A DNA stretch of 63,961 nucleotides. It comes from Flavobacteriales bacterium (GTDB lineage: Bacteria > Bacteroidota > Bacteroidia > NS11-12g > UBA955). Below, piece by piece: positions 1-8,427 of the stretch (its first letter is position 1; the number at the start of each line of letters is the position of its first letter). The notes beneath the pieces are model-generated. The model worked only from the letters and a program-made list of their open reading frames with translations, made no database searches and was not told the DNA's origin. Where the stretch lies: positions 1 through 63,961 of the forward strand of contig CANMCY010000014.1 of the NCBI GenBank assembly GCA_947496375.1, written 5' to 3'. Both the position numbers and the translations under genes were made by a program.

Positions 1-1
1 A

Positions 2-232
2 ATTTTGGAAGACAACTGGGATCTGAGCGTGCTGCGCGCCACCGCTGTGGTTCGTTTGTTGCAAACCAAATACGGTTTGGATCCATCGCGTCTGATTGCT
101 GCAGGCCGTGCTGAACACAAGCCCGTGACTGCCAATGACACAGAAGATGGTCGTGCTCGTAACCGTCGCACCCGCATCGTGATTCTGCCTCAGTTGGATC
201 AGTTCTTCAAACTGATTGAGCCCAAGAAATAA
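2..232 (+). CDS. OmpA/MotB-like C-terminal domain, 3' fragment
   Basis: Only the last 76 codons are in the window; the reading frame is open at the left edge, so the gene starts outside. The visible part is the end of an OmpA-like peptidoglycan-binding domain: an NWDLS...RA stretch, then DPSRLIAAG, and the typical GRARNRRTRIVI near the end. In this family the RxxNRR segment lies in the meso-diaminopimelate binding fold, so the protein is likely anchored in the outer membrane or periplasm and grips peptidoglycan. The N-terminal part, which would separate an outer-membrane porin from a MotB-like protein, cannot be seen. A terminator hairpin follows 24 bp after the stop codon. Confidence 0.85.
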   Translation: MLEDNWDLSVLRATAVVRLLQTKYGLDPSRLIAAGRAEHKPVTANDTEDGRARNRRTRIVILPQLDQFFKLIEPKK

Positions 233-256
233 TTTGAATTTAATTCAATATAGAAA

Positions 257-280
257 GGCCGCTACACGCGGTCTTTTTTT
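257..280 (+). terminator. Rho-independent terminator after the OmpA-like gene
   Basis: The sequence GGCCGC, a 5-nt loop, then GCGGTC forms a six-pair stem with one G-U pair and runs straight into seven or more T. It ends the transcript of the OmpA-like gene and lies just before the large palindrome. Confidence 0.8.
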
Positions 281-324
281 ATTCTCCCATCGCATGGGGT
301 TTAAACCCCATGCGATGGGAGAAT
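281..324. repeat. Perfect 44-bp palindrome (REP-like), copy 1
   Basis: Two 22-nt arms are exact reverse complements with no spacer, meeting at the centre TTTAAA. The inner 22 bp, GCATGGGG-TTTAAA-CCCCATGC, recur exactly at 11,240-11,261 inside a second palindrome whose outer bases differ but still pair. Such large intergenic palindromes in Bacteroidota are usually REP-like elements moved by Y1 transposases; a gene of that type lies at 8,428. Confidence 0.9.
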
Positions 325-335
325 GACTTGGCATT

Positions 336-343
336 TACCTTTG
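336..343 (+). promoter_or_regulatory. -7 promoter box TACCTTTG for the beta-propeller gene
   Basis: It matches the Bacteroidota -7 consensus TAnnTTTG and sits 17 bp before the ATG at 361. It follows the palindrome directly, so the promoter begins where the repeat ends. No convincing -33 TTTG was found. Confidence 0.55.
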
Positions 344-360
344 CGACAATCAAGGTATAA

Positions 361-1467
361 ATGGGCATGCGTAAATGGATTTTTCTGTTCGTTTTTTTGG
401 GTGCCGTATCTTCTCACGCTCAGCCGCTGCATGAATACGCCTGGACCTTTTACGATACTTCTAACCGTAGCGTACAAAATAATTTTATCACTGATATTGA
501 GTTTGATTCGCAAGGCAGGGCCTGGGTATCCACGGCCAATTATGGTTTGAATTGTTACGATAATCATGGATGGCATCACATTAAGCCGGTGGTGCCCGAT
601 TCGCTGGTGTATGGCTGGTTTAACGATTTGGTGTTTATCAACGATCAAACCCTGGCTATTGGAGGCATTCCCGGCATTCTGGTGTTGTATCATCTGAAAT
701 CCAACCATTGGGAATATCTGCGCATACCACAATCATCTATTCAGGCAATGGAAATGTGCGGTTTGCCCGGCAATGCCTTGCTATTGGGCGGAAATCAGGG
801 CCTCATGCACTTTAAGAATGGTGTGTTCAGCACCATTCGGGGTGTTGATAATGGCGTTATGGGTATTTCTCTTCACGAGAAAAAATGGGTGGATATACAT
901 GCCGGTGACGGAACTTTCCGGTATAGCATACCTGATGATGGAAGCCCACGCCTGAAATTCAAATCCAAACTTACGGATTTGGCTTTTTACCGCACGGCTG
1001 TCGACGGTAAAGGGCGTCTGTGGGCAACCTCCTTTTCCGGACTTAACGTACACCTTAAAACCGACACAGGATGGATTAAATCGACTAACATTCCGCAGTC
1101 AGCATTTTATAATTTCAACGGCTCGTGGCAATTCACTGCCCATGAAATGGCCGTACTCCCTGATGGTAGAATAATGGCAGGCAGCCAGTTTATGCCCCAT
1201 TTAATCGTAAATAATGAGGTGGACTGGGAAACCTATATGGTTCCGATTAAAGAAAAATTTGATGGCATAAATAAGATTGTGGTTGCACCCGACAGCAGCA
1301 TCTGGATTGCTACCTGGTATGATGGTGTGGCTGTATTCAGCCATAAAAACAATAAAAAACACAAGAAAGTCATACTGCCGCCACCTGCCATGTCAATAGA
1401 TCCAAGGCAGCAGCAGCCCGATCCCAACCGGATTAATATTCCCATACATAAGCTCATCGATGATTGA
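361..1467 (+). CDS. Secreted two-component-propeller-like repeat protein
   Basis: The 368-residue product starts with a clear signal peptide (about 1-21, ending in SSHAQ). The rest has at least three blades of the Reg_prop type, with the pattern D-x-x-G-x-x-W-x-(A/S)-T-x-x-G: DSQGRAWVSTANYG near residue 48, DGKGRLWATSFSG near 218 and DSSIWIATWYDG near 310. In Bacteroidota such blades form beta-propellers in the sensor part of hybrid two-component systems, but this protein has no transmembrane helix, kinase or DNA-binding domain, so it is a free periplasmic or exported propeller. An alternative start is the ATG two codons downstream. Its ligand is unknown. The toxin gene follows 80 bp later, and the two may be co-transcribed. 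Confidence 0.75.
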   Translation: MGMRKWIFLFVFLGAVSSHAQPLHEYAWTFYDTSNRSVQNNFITDIEFDSQGRAWVSTANYGLNCYDNHGWHHIKPVVPDSLVYGWFNDLVFINDQTLAIGGIPGILVLYHLKSNHWEYLRIPQSSIQAMEMCGLPGNALLLGGNQGLMHFKNGVFSTIRGVDNGVMGISLHEKKWVDIHAGDGTFRYSIPDDGSPRLKFKSKLTDLAFYRTAVDGKGRLWATSFSGLNVHLKTDTGWIKSTNIPQSAFYNFNGSWQFTAHEMAVLPDGRIMAGSQFMPHLIVNNEVDWETYMVPIKEKFDGINKIVVAPDSSIWIATWYDGVAVFSHKNNKKHKKVILPPPAMSIDPRQQQPDPNRINIPIHKLIDD

Positions 1468-1547
1468 TTGGGTAGGTAAGGTGGTCTGAAAAATTAGTAC
1501 TTTATACTCAAGATTATGTGATATATACCGATTTAATTTGTCGGTTA

Positions 1548-4500
1548 ATGTCTGCAATAAAGCATATCGTAATCTGGGGGCTGTGGGTAATTAGCGCCGT
1601 TGGTCTTTTTGGCCAGAATTATCCCATTCAGACTACGGTACAGCTATTGCCACCTTATACCCCGCGCCTCACAGAGCTGCAATCAGAGCCCAACCGTCTT
1701 TCTGTAACCCTGCTTAATAAAGACCTGGCTACACCTGTAGTGGATGTGTACCTGAAACTGCAGCTTCAGGGCCCCGGCGTGGGTTTGCAGACACGTTCCG
1801 GCTACAGGCCCCTCAAATCGTTTACCCTGAATGCAGGCGTCCCTATCAGTATCAACGGTCCTGATATGGCGGAACTGCTGCAACCGCAAAACCTGGATTT
1901 TCAGGGGCTGGACCGAAATGCGTTTATCCGGGGCGGACAATTGCTACCCGAAGGGCTTTGGACAATTTCTATATCGGCCTACAGTGTAGCACGCAATCTG
2001 CAGGTGAGCAATACCGGGGTGGTGATGGCCGGGCTATTTAAGCATAAACCGCCTTTGCTCAACTTCCCGTTCCACGAAAGCCGCGCAGGTTCTGCCCTCC
2101 CGCAGTTTTTGCCATTTCAGTGGACATCCAGGCATTATGCATCTCCTTTCGCGGCGGGTAGCATACGGTATCGGTTTAAAATGATAGAGCTGATTCCGGG
2201 CAGCCGCAATCCCAATGAGGCCATGCTGGCCACGGCAGTTCCGTGGTTTGAAACATTCACCGACCAGACCTCCTACATATACGGTCCCGCAGATCCGCCA
2301 TTGGTGCCCGGTAGAAGCTATTCATGGCAGGTTCAGGCAATCGATGTGGATGGCAGTGAGGGATTTGAAAATGAGGGCTACAGCCAGGTGTTCAGCTTTG
2401 TTTTTGGTGAAACCTGTGCTGCGCCATTGGGGATTAGGGCCCGCGCCGAGGAGGGACGCACCATCAGGGTTTCGTGGACTCCCATCCCGGGCAGTGGTAA
2501 TGCAGCGTACGGTCTGTGGTACAGAACAAAGGGCATAGGAGAATGGCAAACTTTTATGGTAACCGATACGGTTGCCACGGTGGGAGGATTGCTCCCATAT
2601 ACGGAGTATGAAGTGTATGTCAATCGCATCTGTATTGGGGGTGAGAGCCCTCCCACTGCCACAATAACCATAACAACCGATGCTTCACAGGGTGCGTGGG
2701 ACGAGGTAAGTAAGCAATGCGGCAAGCCGGCCCCGGTATTTGACATGAGCAACCTTCAGCCCCTGCCTTCGTTGGAGCCCGGAGAAACCTTCACGGCAGC
2801 TGATTTTACCATCAAGGTGCTGTCTGCTACAGGTGAAAATGGCGAATTCAGTGGCAGTGGTACGGTGTGGCTGCCCTTTACCGGTAAGGTGCCTATTCCT
2901 TGCACGTGGGAGCATGTGAGTATTAATACCGACAGGCGCATGGTGGTAGGGATGGTTAAAATACTTCGGAAGCCCCTGGTACTCAGCAATCTCACCTTTG
3001 AAAAGCTGGCTGACCGTTGGCGGGATTTGTTTGGCAGCAACTGGAACCGAAGTGAATATAAACGCATAGCAGTCCCCGTGAGTGACGTGGAAGTATTGCC
3101 CGATGGACGAATCCGCATCCGCACCACAAAAGGCGATGAGTTTGCCCGGGGTGGACAAAACACTGTTATAGAAGGCCCTGATGGCAAGCGCTGGTATGTG
3201 AGTGCCGGGGGCAAGGTGACGGGACCGGAGGGTCCGCCTGAAAAACCCGTGGTGGGCAATGAAAGCAACGGATCCGGAATGCCGGGTTCTGTGCTGCCTG
3301 ACGGCACTATGGTGTTGTTTGACAACGATGACCCAAACCGCAGGGCCTGGGATGCATACAACATACGCAACCAGACAGGCGGTAGCAGCTATGACCGGCT
3401 GGACGGCCCTCCCGGCGGTTATATGGCGGGTTGGAAATTGCTGGCTACCGGCGAAAAAGAAACGGTGAGGGCCACGCTGCGAAAAGGCAAGCTGAAGCTC
3501 CACCCTGACAGCATTCGGTTTTTGCGTAGTGATGGGGTGAGAATTAAATCTGAGCGCCTAAACGACACGGTGTGGAAGCTTGAAGTGCCCGGCCGACTTC
3601 ACCTTTGGGCCGATGCAGTATGGGCGGTGGGAAGCATTCTCCCACCGGATAGTGTGAGTGGTGGCAGCCGCAGAATACTGGGCAAATTGAATCTCATTGC
3701 CACGGATGAGCGAAAAGTGCATGTAAGACTGCTGCCCGTTGGCGGCAGTGGTGGCAATATTAGCAAGGGGCAGTTGGAAACGGCCCTGAATGCGATTACC
3801 GCCAAATTTGGGGTTAAAACAGGGGTGGAGGTAATGCCGAATATGGCTGTCAGCGGATACAATCCGCAGGTGGATAAAATTTCGGTGAACCGCATGGCAT
3901 TGAAAACCTCTTATGGCAGCGATTTACAAAGGTTTATCAGGGAGTATGAGGGCAAATACCGCAGTCCGCGTAGTGACACCGCCGTAATGTTTTTGCTGGG
4001 TCCTGCCGCAGACCAGACCGAGGGTTATATGGCGCTGAACAACCGGTATGGTTTCATTTTCTGCGGCAATAGTCCGCCCGAAGCGCACACCCTAGCGCAC
4101 GAACTGGGGCACGGGCTTTTAGTATTGGAGCACCCGTTTGAGGAATCAGCAGAGCAGGTGGGCAAAACCCTCAACCTGATGGATTACCGCAAGCCCCACG
4201 CGCTCACCCATTTCCAGCAGTGGAAACGCATCCATGACAAGGAGGAGGTGGGGGATTTTCTGAGGGGGGTGAGGCAGAAGGAGGAGGAGGGGCGGTATGT
4301 GGCCATGAATGTGGAGGAGTTGAAACCTTGGCTGAACCCAGATACCACATTCACATTCATTGATCCTTCGGGCAATTATGTAAAAGTCCCGGGGAGCATT
4401 AAGAGCGCGGTTTTTTCTACGTTTGATAAAATTGGTTCAAACGCATATCAAGGATATGTTCCATCCACCTGTCACATGCCTTTTGGCAGTCTGATTACTT

Positions 4501-6908
4501 TCCAGCTAGGGGATGCAGGCTATGTGGCAAATTTTGTCCAAGATGCATTTTTTACAGGATATCTAAAAAGAAATAACGGAAAGGGTTTGTTCTACACCCA
4601 CAGTGCACATAAAATAGACAGCACGCGCTATGTAGAGAGTGGGGTTGCTGCATTTATGGCTAAGGAGGGTGGTAGCTTTATTACGGTAGCAGGGCGATTT
4701 AAAAGTTCGCTTGCAGGTGCAATAGTTGGCAAGCCGGGTAAGCCACTTAGAGTATTGTCAATACCAGTGGTTACAGGCACTTCAACTACTGATTATAATG
4801 GTAGTTCGGTTAAAGAATGGCTGGCAGGACTGGAGGTCTCCGGCAAGTTCAAGAATGTTGGTGGAGCATGGTCTGCTCCGGGGGGTGATAAAAAGTTGTG
4901 GTATTTGGATCAGGAATATTCTCTGGAAAGTTTTATTGAGAGTAAACTATATGACAAGGCCACATTTAATGATTTTATTACTGTTTTCACCTATCTGAGT
5001 CTTAGTGATGAAAAGCTTAATAACCTCCTAGATTGTATAGGAGATAAAGAAATAATTACCGATAGTATTTACAAACGCATAAATAGGAGAGAAAAGCAGG
5101 GTGGATATTTCAACTATAAAAAATATGTGCTGGATTTACAGGATTTATTAAAAAAATCGAGTATTGATGCAGGCGCCATAGATGTATTAAGAGGGTTAAT
5201 TAAAAGTAATGCGGATGGGGCTGCATTTGCGGGATTTTTTGCAGATCAAAAAAAATACAACCGTTGTGTATTGCGGCAATTAAATACCAAGGAGCGAATT
5301 GCCATTTTTGATAAAATCTGTGAGGATGAGAATTACTGGTGGGTAAGGGCGCAGAATGTAATGTTGGATTTGCTTGAAACCCGAGATACGAGTGCCAAAG
5401 AGCTGGAAGTGCTGTATTTGCAGGGTTTTCGAAAAAACGGATATAAATGGTTGCGTGAAGTTTGGGCGGATGAGGATGTGTTGTCATCCAGTCAACGGCA
5501 GCGGGTGCTATATGCTTTTATCGAGTTATTTACCCAAGTGGAGGCGGCGCGGACAGATCGGTTAACTCTCAGAAATGATAATTATCAGGATGATAACGGA
5601 TGGCATTCTTTCACCTATCCCGCAGGTATAAAAGAATATTACTTAGGATTATCTGACAAGGAATTCCATTATGAGGAAATGGAAGAGTTGGTTGGTGATG
5701 GAAATGGCCTGAATGGCAAAATGCTCAAAGATGGCCGTTTATATATGTATTTATCAGGTGCTTGGAGACTTCGGGGGGCTGCCCAACAGAGTTACATTTA
5801 TCAAACAGGCACAGTTTTGAAATACAATGAAACTGATGCAGAGGTATATGATGATACGTTGTGGCCATTAGAACTTATCAATGTAGTTCCATGTGGTGAT
5901 TATAAAAACATGGATGTTTTCCTTCCGGGTGAAGTAACTACGTTGCCTGTAATACTGGTGTATTTTTTAGAACGGCAGCGGCAGAAGGCGCTGGAAGAAG
6001 AGCGTGATGCAAGATTTACGCGCAGATTAATACAAGGTGTAGCACTTGTGGTGAGTGTGGCAGCAGTTCCTTTTACCGGGGGCGCCAGTCTGGCAGTAGC
6101 TAATTTGGCGCTCGTTTGCTCAGATATAGTAGTATCTGAAGTGGATGATAACATCAATGATGCCTGGATGGAAATGTCGGAAGAGGAACGCAACCGACAT
6201 AAGTCCGGCTACAATGCATGGAAAACATTTCGTGGTGGCTGGAATACGTTCAATACAGCACTGGCTGCGGGAAGTGTGGCGTCTTTAGCACGCAGCGGGG
6301 CAATAGCATTAAGTAAATATGCGGGGCTCTTGCGTGTTAATGCCCGATTCAATAACTTTGTAAAAAGCGGCTCTTCCTTTTTCGCCGCCATCAGCAAAAA
6401 GACCTTCGGAAAGCCATTTGCGGCTTTCAACCAACGGATGGGTAGGTTTCTTGGGTGGGGTGGGGCAGATGAGTATTTGTCACAATTTATTAAATCAACT
6501 GGGATTAAGGCAGTTGGTTCTTCTGATGAATTACTTAAAATTAAAGCATCTAGCTGGCAAGGGAAAGGAGATTATATGGGCATTGATAAATGGGAGATTA
6601 TAGAATTACCAGTAGGTACCAAAGTATATGGAGGGTTGCCTGGTCAGTCGGAGTTTTATACCTTTGAAAATGTGTTAATTGAATCAAATTATATTAAGGC
6701 CAAATTTTGGGAAAGCCTGCAAGTTAGACCACATTCTAGCCTTGGCCATAGACCTATTGTTGGCGAATACCATATCAAGAAAAGCATTAAAGTTGCAGTT
6801 TCAATAACCACTGCTAATTCAAAATATGGTAAAGGAGGTGCTTGGCAGGTATATATAGAAAACTATAAAGAAGTCTTAACTAAAAATATAGAAATTACTT
6901 TAAAATGA
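1548..6908 (+). CDS. Giant secreted polymorphic-toxin-like protein (Fn3, HELGH metallopeptidase-like, C-terminal toxin tip)
   Basis: From the ATG at 1548 (preferred over an upstream GTG because it opens directly into a signal peptide ending GLFGQ) the protein has 1,786 residues. In order: an unknown N-terminal region, a fibronectin-III-like domain at about 290-380, a metallopeptidase-like segment with HELGH at 851-855 followed by LEHPF, a long alpha-rich middle, a hydrophobic stretch near 1,490-1,530 (VALVVSVAAVPFTGG), and a C-terminal tip of about 130 residues with LPVGTKVYGGLPGQS and YGKGGAWQVYI. Hydrophobic pre-toxin plus variable tip plus overlapping small gene is the standard layout of polymorphic toxins; Fn3 with HELGH occurs in large Bacteroidota toxins. 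The 3' end is more AT-rich than the first 2.8 kb, which fits tip replacement by transfer. No Rhs repeats, PAAR or T9SS sorting domain is visible, so the export route is open. The tip's activity is not identified; an NAD-using fold is only a guess from its Gly-rich motifs. Confidence 0.75.
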   Translation: MSAIKHIVIWGLWVISAVGLFGQNYPIQTTVQLLPPYTPRLTELQSEPNRLSVTLLNKDLATPVVDVYLKLQLQGPGVGLQTRSGYRPLKSFTLNAGVPISINGPDMAELLQPQNLDFQGLDRNAFIRGGQLLPEGLWTISISAYSVARNLQVSNTGVVMAGLFKHKPPLLNFPFHESRAGSALPQFLPFQWTSRHYASPFAAGSIRYRFKMIELIPGSRNPNEAMLATAVPWFETFTDQTSYIYGPADPPLVPGRSYSWQVQAIDVDGSEGFENEGYSQVFSFVFGETCAAPLGIRARAEEGRTIRVSWTPIPGSGNAAYGLWYRTKGIGEWQTFMVTDTVATVGGLLPYTEYEVYVNRICIGGESPPTATITITTDASQGAWDEVSKQCGKPAPVFDMSNLQPLPSLEPGETFTAADFTIKVLSATGENGEFSGSGTVWLPFTGKVPIPCTWEHVSINTDRRMVVGMVKILRKPLVLSNLTFEKLADRWRDLFGSNWNRSEYKRIAVPVSDVEVLPDGRIRIRTTKGDEFARGGQNTVIEGPDGKRWYVSAGGKVTGPEGPPEKPVVGNESNGSGMPGSVLPDGTMVLFDNDDPNRRAWDAYNIRNQTGGSSYDRLDGPPGGYMAGWKLLATGEKETVRATLRKGKLKLHPDSIRFLRSDGVRIKSERLNDTVWKLEVPGRLHLWADAVWAVGSILPPDSVSGGSRRILGKLNLIATDERKVHVRLLPVGGSGGNISKGQLETALNAITAKFGVKTGVEVMPNMAVSGYNPQVDKISVNRMALKTSYGSDLQRFIREYEGKYRSPRSDTAVMFLLGPAADQTEGYMALNNRYGFIFCGNSPPEAHTLAHELGHGLLVLEHPFEESAEQVGKTLNLMDYRKPHALTHFQQWKRIHDKEEVGDFLRGVRQKEEEGRYVAMNVEELKPWLNPDTTFTFIDPSGNYVKVPGSIKSAVFSTFDKIGSNAYQGYVPSTCHMPFGSLITFQLGDAGYVANFVQDAFFTGYLKRNNGKGLFYTHSAHKIDSTRYVESGVAAFMAKEGGSFITVAGRFKSSLAGAIVGKPGKPLRVLSIPVVTGTSTTDYNGSSVKEWLAGLEVSGKFKNVGGAWSAPGGDKKLWYLDQEYSLESFIESKLYDKATFNDFITVFTYLSLSDEKLNNLLDCIGDKEIITDSIYKRINRREKQGGYFNYKKYVLDLQDLLKKSSIDAGAIDVLRGLIKSNADGAAFAGFFADQKKYNRCVLRQLNTKERIAIFDKICEDENYWWVRAQNVMLDLLETRDTSAKELEVLYLQGFRKNGYKWLREVWADEDVLSSSQRQRVLYAFIELFTQVEAARTDRLTLRNDNYQDDNGWHSFTYPAGIKEYYLGLSDKEFHYEEMEELVGDGNGLNGKMLKDGRLYMYLSGAWRLRGAAQQSYIYQTGTVLKYNETDAEVYDDTLWPLELINVVPCGDYKNMDVFLPGEVTTLPVILVYFLERQRQKALEEERDARFTRRLIQGVALVVSVAAVPFTGGASLAVANLALVCSDIVVSEVDDNINDAWMEMSEEERNRHKSGYNAWKTFRGGWNTFNTALAAGSVASLARSGAIALSKYAGLLRVNARFNNFVKSGSSFFAAISKKTFGKPFAAFNQRMGRFLGWGGADEYLSQFIKSTGIKAVGSSDELLKIKASSWQGKGDYMGIDKWEIIELPVGTKVYGGLPGQSEFYTFENVLIESNYIKAKFWESLQVRPHSSLGHRPIVGEYHIKKSIKVAVSITTANSKYGKGGAWQVYIENYKEVLTKNIEITLK

Positions 6909-7150
6909 ATGAAGTAAAAATAATTGAAGGAAGTCCAGTATGTGATCCAATAGATAAATTATTAACACAGCTTGACTTAATGGGGGTTAATTATTTTAAT
7001 GCTATATTAGAGGATTATCATTTTAAACAGTTGCATTTTAAATTCAAACAAGATATAAAAATAGTTGAAAATTTTGATTTATCTGAATTTATCATCAAAG
7101 AAAATAAATTAATATGTAAGTGCCATTGGAGTGTTTTGGAATTTGAATAG
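6905..7150 (+). CDS. Putative immunity protein for the upstream toxin
   Basis: This is an 81-residue protein without signal peptide or membrane segment, so it should stay in the cytoplasm. Its ATG overlaps the toxin stop codon as ATGA, giving translational coupling, which is how immunity genes are normally linked to contact-dependent toxins. The sequence (many Ile, Phe, Asp and Lys) matches no family I recognise. The immunity role is inferred only from size, position and coupling. Its low GC matches the toxin tip, suggesting the pair moved together. Confidence 0.6.
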   Translation: MNEVKIIEGSPVCDPIDKLLTQLDLMGVNYFNAILEDYHFKQLHFKFKQDIKIVENFDLSEFIIKENKLICKCHWSVLEFE

Positions 7151-7156
7151 TGAAAT

Positions 7157-8362
7157 ATGTCAATTAAGTGGACTAGAGATAGAATTACTTTAGAGGCCAA
7201 AAAGTATAATTCACATACAGATTTTTGGAAAGGCGCTGCTCAAGCCGTAAAAGTAGCAAAGCGAGATAATTATTATAACGAAATCACCAAGCACTTTAAG
7301 GGAAAATTAGTTAAGCACACCAAGGAAAGTTGCATTGAAGCAGCCTTACTATGCAAAACAAAAGAGGAATTTAAAAAAAAATATAGGAATCAACATGCAT
7401 CCGCACTGCACAACGGGTGGTATAAAGATTGTACATCACACATGCCCAAAAATTCCCAATTCAAGTTTAAGGAAAGCAAATCTAATTGTTTAAATGCTGC
7501 TTTGAAATGCAATACAATGAGCCAGTTTATTAAAGATTTCCCAGGTGCTTATAATCAAGCAAAAAAAGGTGGTTTTTTAAATGAAATATCAGCTCATTTT
7601 GAGGTTAAGGGAAATATCTTATTAAGATTATTATACATTGCAAAATTTAGTGACAATTCAATATACATTGGTTTAACTTCTGATTTTAAGAGAAGAGTAC
7701 AACAACATTTGGATTTGACATCTAATAAAAAAAGCACTGTATTGAAACACTATGCAAGAACTAAAAACATACCACAATTTTATCAAATAAGTAATTTAAT
7801 GCCTGCTTTGCATGCTAAGATAATTGAGCAAAAATTAATCACAATATTTAGTTCATTAGAATCTGTAAAATTATTAAATATAAATTCAGGCGGAGGTTTA
7901 GGTGGCGCCAGAATTTTACGCAAAATAACATTTGACGAAATTCAATCCACAATTGCGGATGGGGGAATTAAAACGCAGCGTATGTTAAAGCGCTTGCATA
8001 GAACGCTTTACACGGTTGCAAAAAATAGAAACTGGTTAAATTTGCTTATCCCCAAGAGGATAGCAACTATTAATAGTAAAGCGCAATGCCTTGAAAAAGC
8101 ACTAGTTTGTAATTCAAAACAGGAATTTTATACTAAATATAGAGCTGCCTATAATTGGGCAAAAAAAAATATGTGTTTTGAAGAAGTAACCTCTCATATG
8201 ATTAGTGCCAATAAGAAATGGACTTTTCAAACAGTAATGAATCAAGCGTTAGCTTATTCAAGTTTTACAGAATTTGCCAAAAATAATCAACGGGCTGTTT
8301 TTGTGGCGCGCAGAGATGGATACTTGAATGATATAAAGAAGGCACTGCTTGAAAAAACGTAG
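7157..8362 (+). CDS. GIY-YIG nuclease-like protein with six flanking repeats
   Basis: The 401-residue protein starts 6 bp after the putative immunity gene. Residues about 157-245 are a GIY-YIG domain: Y160-I, then Y170-I-G, an RR pair at 179-180, H184, and a candidate catalytic Glu at 224. On each side are three copies of a roughly 45-residue unit (about 5-47, 55-96, 106-148, 256-300, 305-347, 353-397) with the pattern W or C...EA...C.(S/T)..EF....A...A...G(W/F)...I..H(M/F). Similar units occur beside GIY-YIG or HNH domains in phage homing-type proteins, where they probably bind DNA. The gene is very AT-rich and Lys/Asn-rich, unlike the core genes, which suggests transfer. It could be a homing-type endonuclease that mobilises the toxin locus, or a passenger. 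No stop codons or frameshifts interrupt it. Confidence 0.75.
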   Translation: MSIKWTRDRITLEAKKYNSHTDFWKGAAQAVKVAKRDNYYNEITKHFKGKLVKHTKESCIEAALLCKTKEEFKKKYRNQHASALHNGWYKDCTSHMPKNSQFKFKESKSNCLNAALKCNTMSQFIKDFPGAYNQAKKGGFLNEISAHFEVKGNILLRLLYIAKFSDNSIYIGLTSDFKRRVQQHLDLTSNKKSTVLKHYARTKNIPQFYQISNLMPALHAKIIEQKLITIFSSLESVKLLNINSGGGLGGARILRKITFDEIQSTIADGGIKTQRMLKRLHRTLYTVAKNRNWLNLLIPKRIATINSKAQCLEKALVCNSKQEFYTKYRAAYNWAKKNMCFEEVTSHMISANKKWTFQTVMNQALAYSSFTEFAKNNQRAVFVARRDGYLNDIKKALLEKT

Positions 8363-8374
8363 TTTTACCCCCGC

Positions 8375-8389
8375 TGCCCGAATTGGGCA
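8375..8389. repeat. Short hairpin upstream of the transposase gene
   Basis: TGCCC, a 5-nt loop GAATT, and GGGCA form a five-pair stem in the 65-bp gap between the GIY-YIG gene and the REP transposase. No T-run follows closely, so it is a poor terminator and may be a degenerate REP-type hairpin. Confidence 0.4.
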
Positions 8390-8427
8390 CCTTTTACCTA
8401 CACGCTACCTCTTTATAAATCATTAAA

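Noticed and set aside
2685-3503. A 272-codon frame opposite the toxin gene
   Set aside because: Its translation is low in any domain signal and lies entirely within the conserved 5' part of the sense gene; no promoter box was found.
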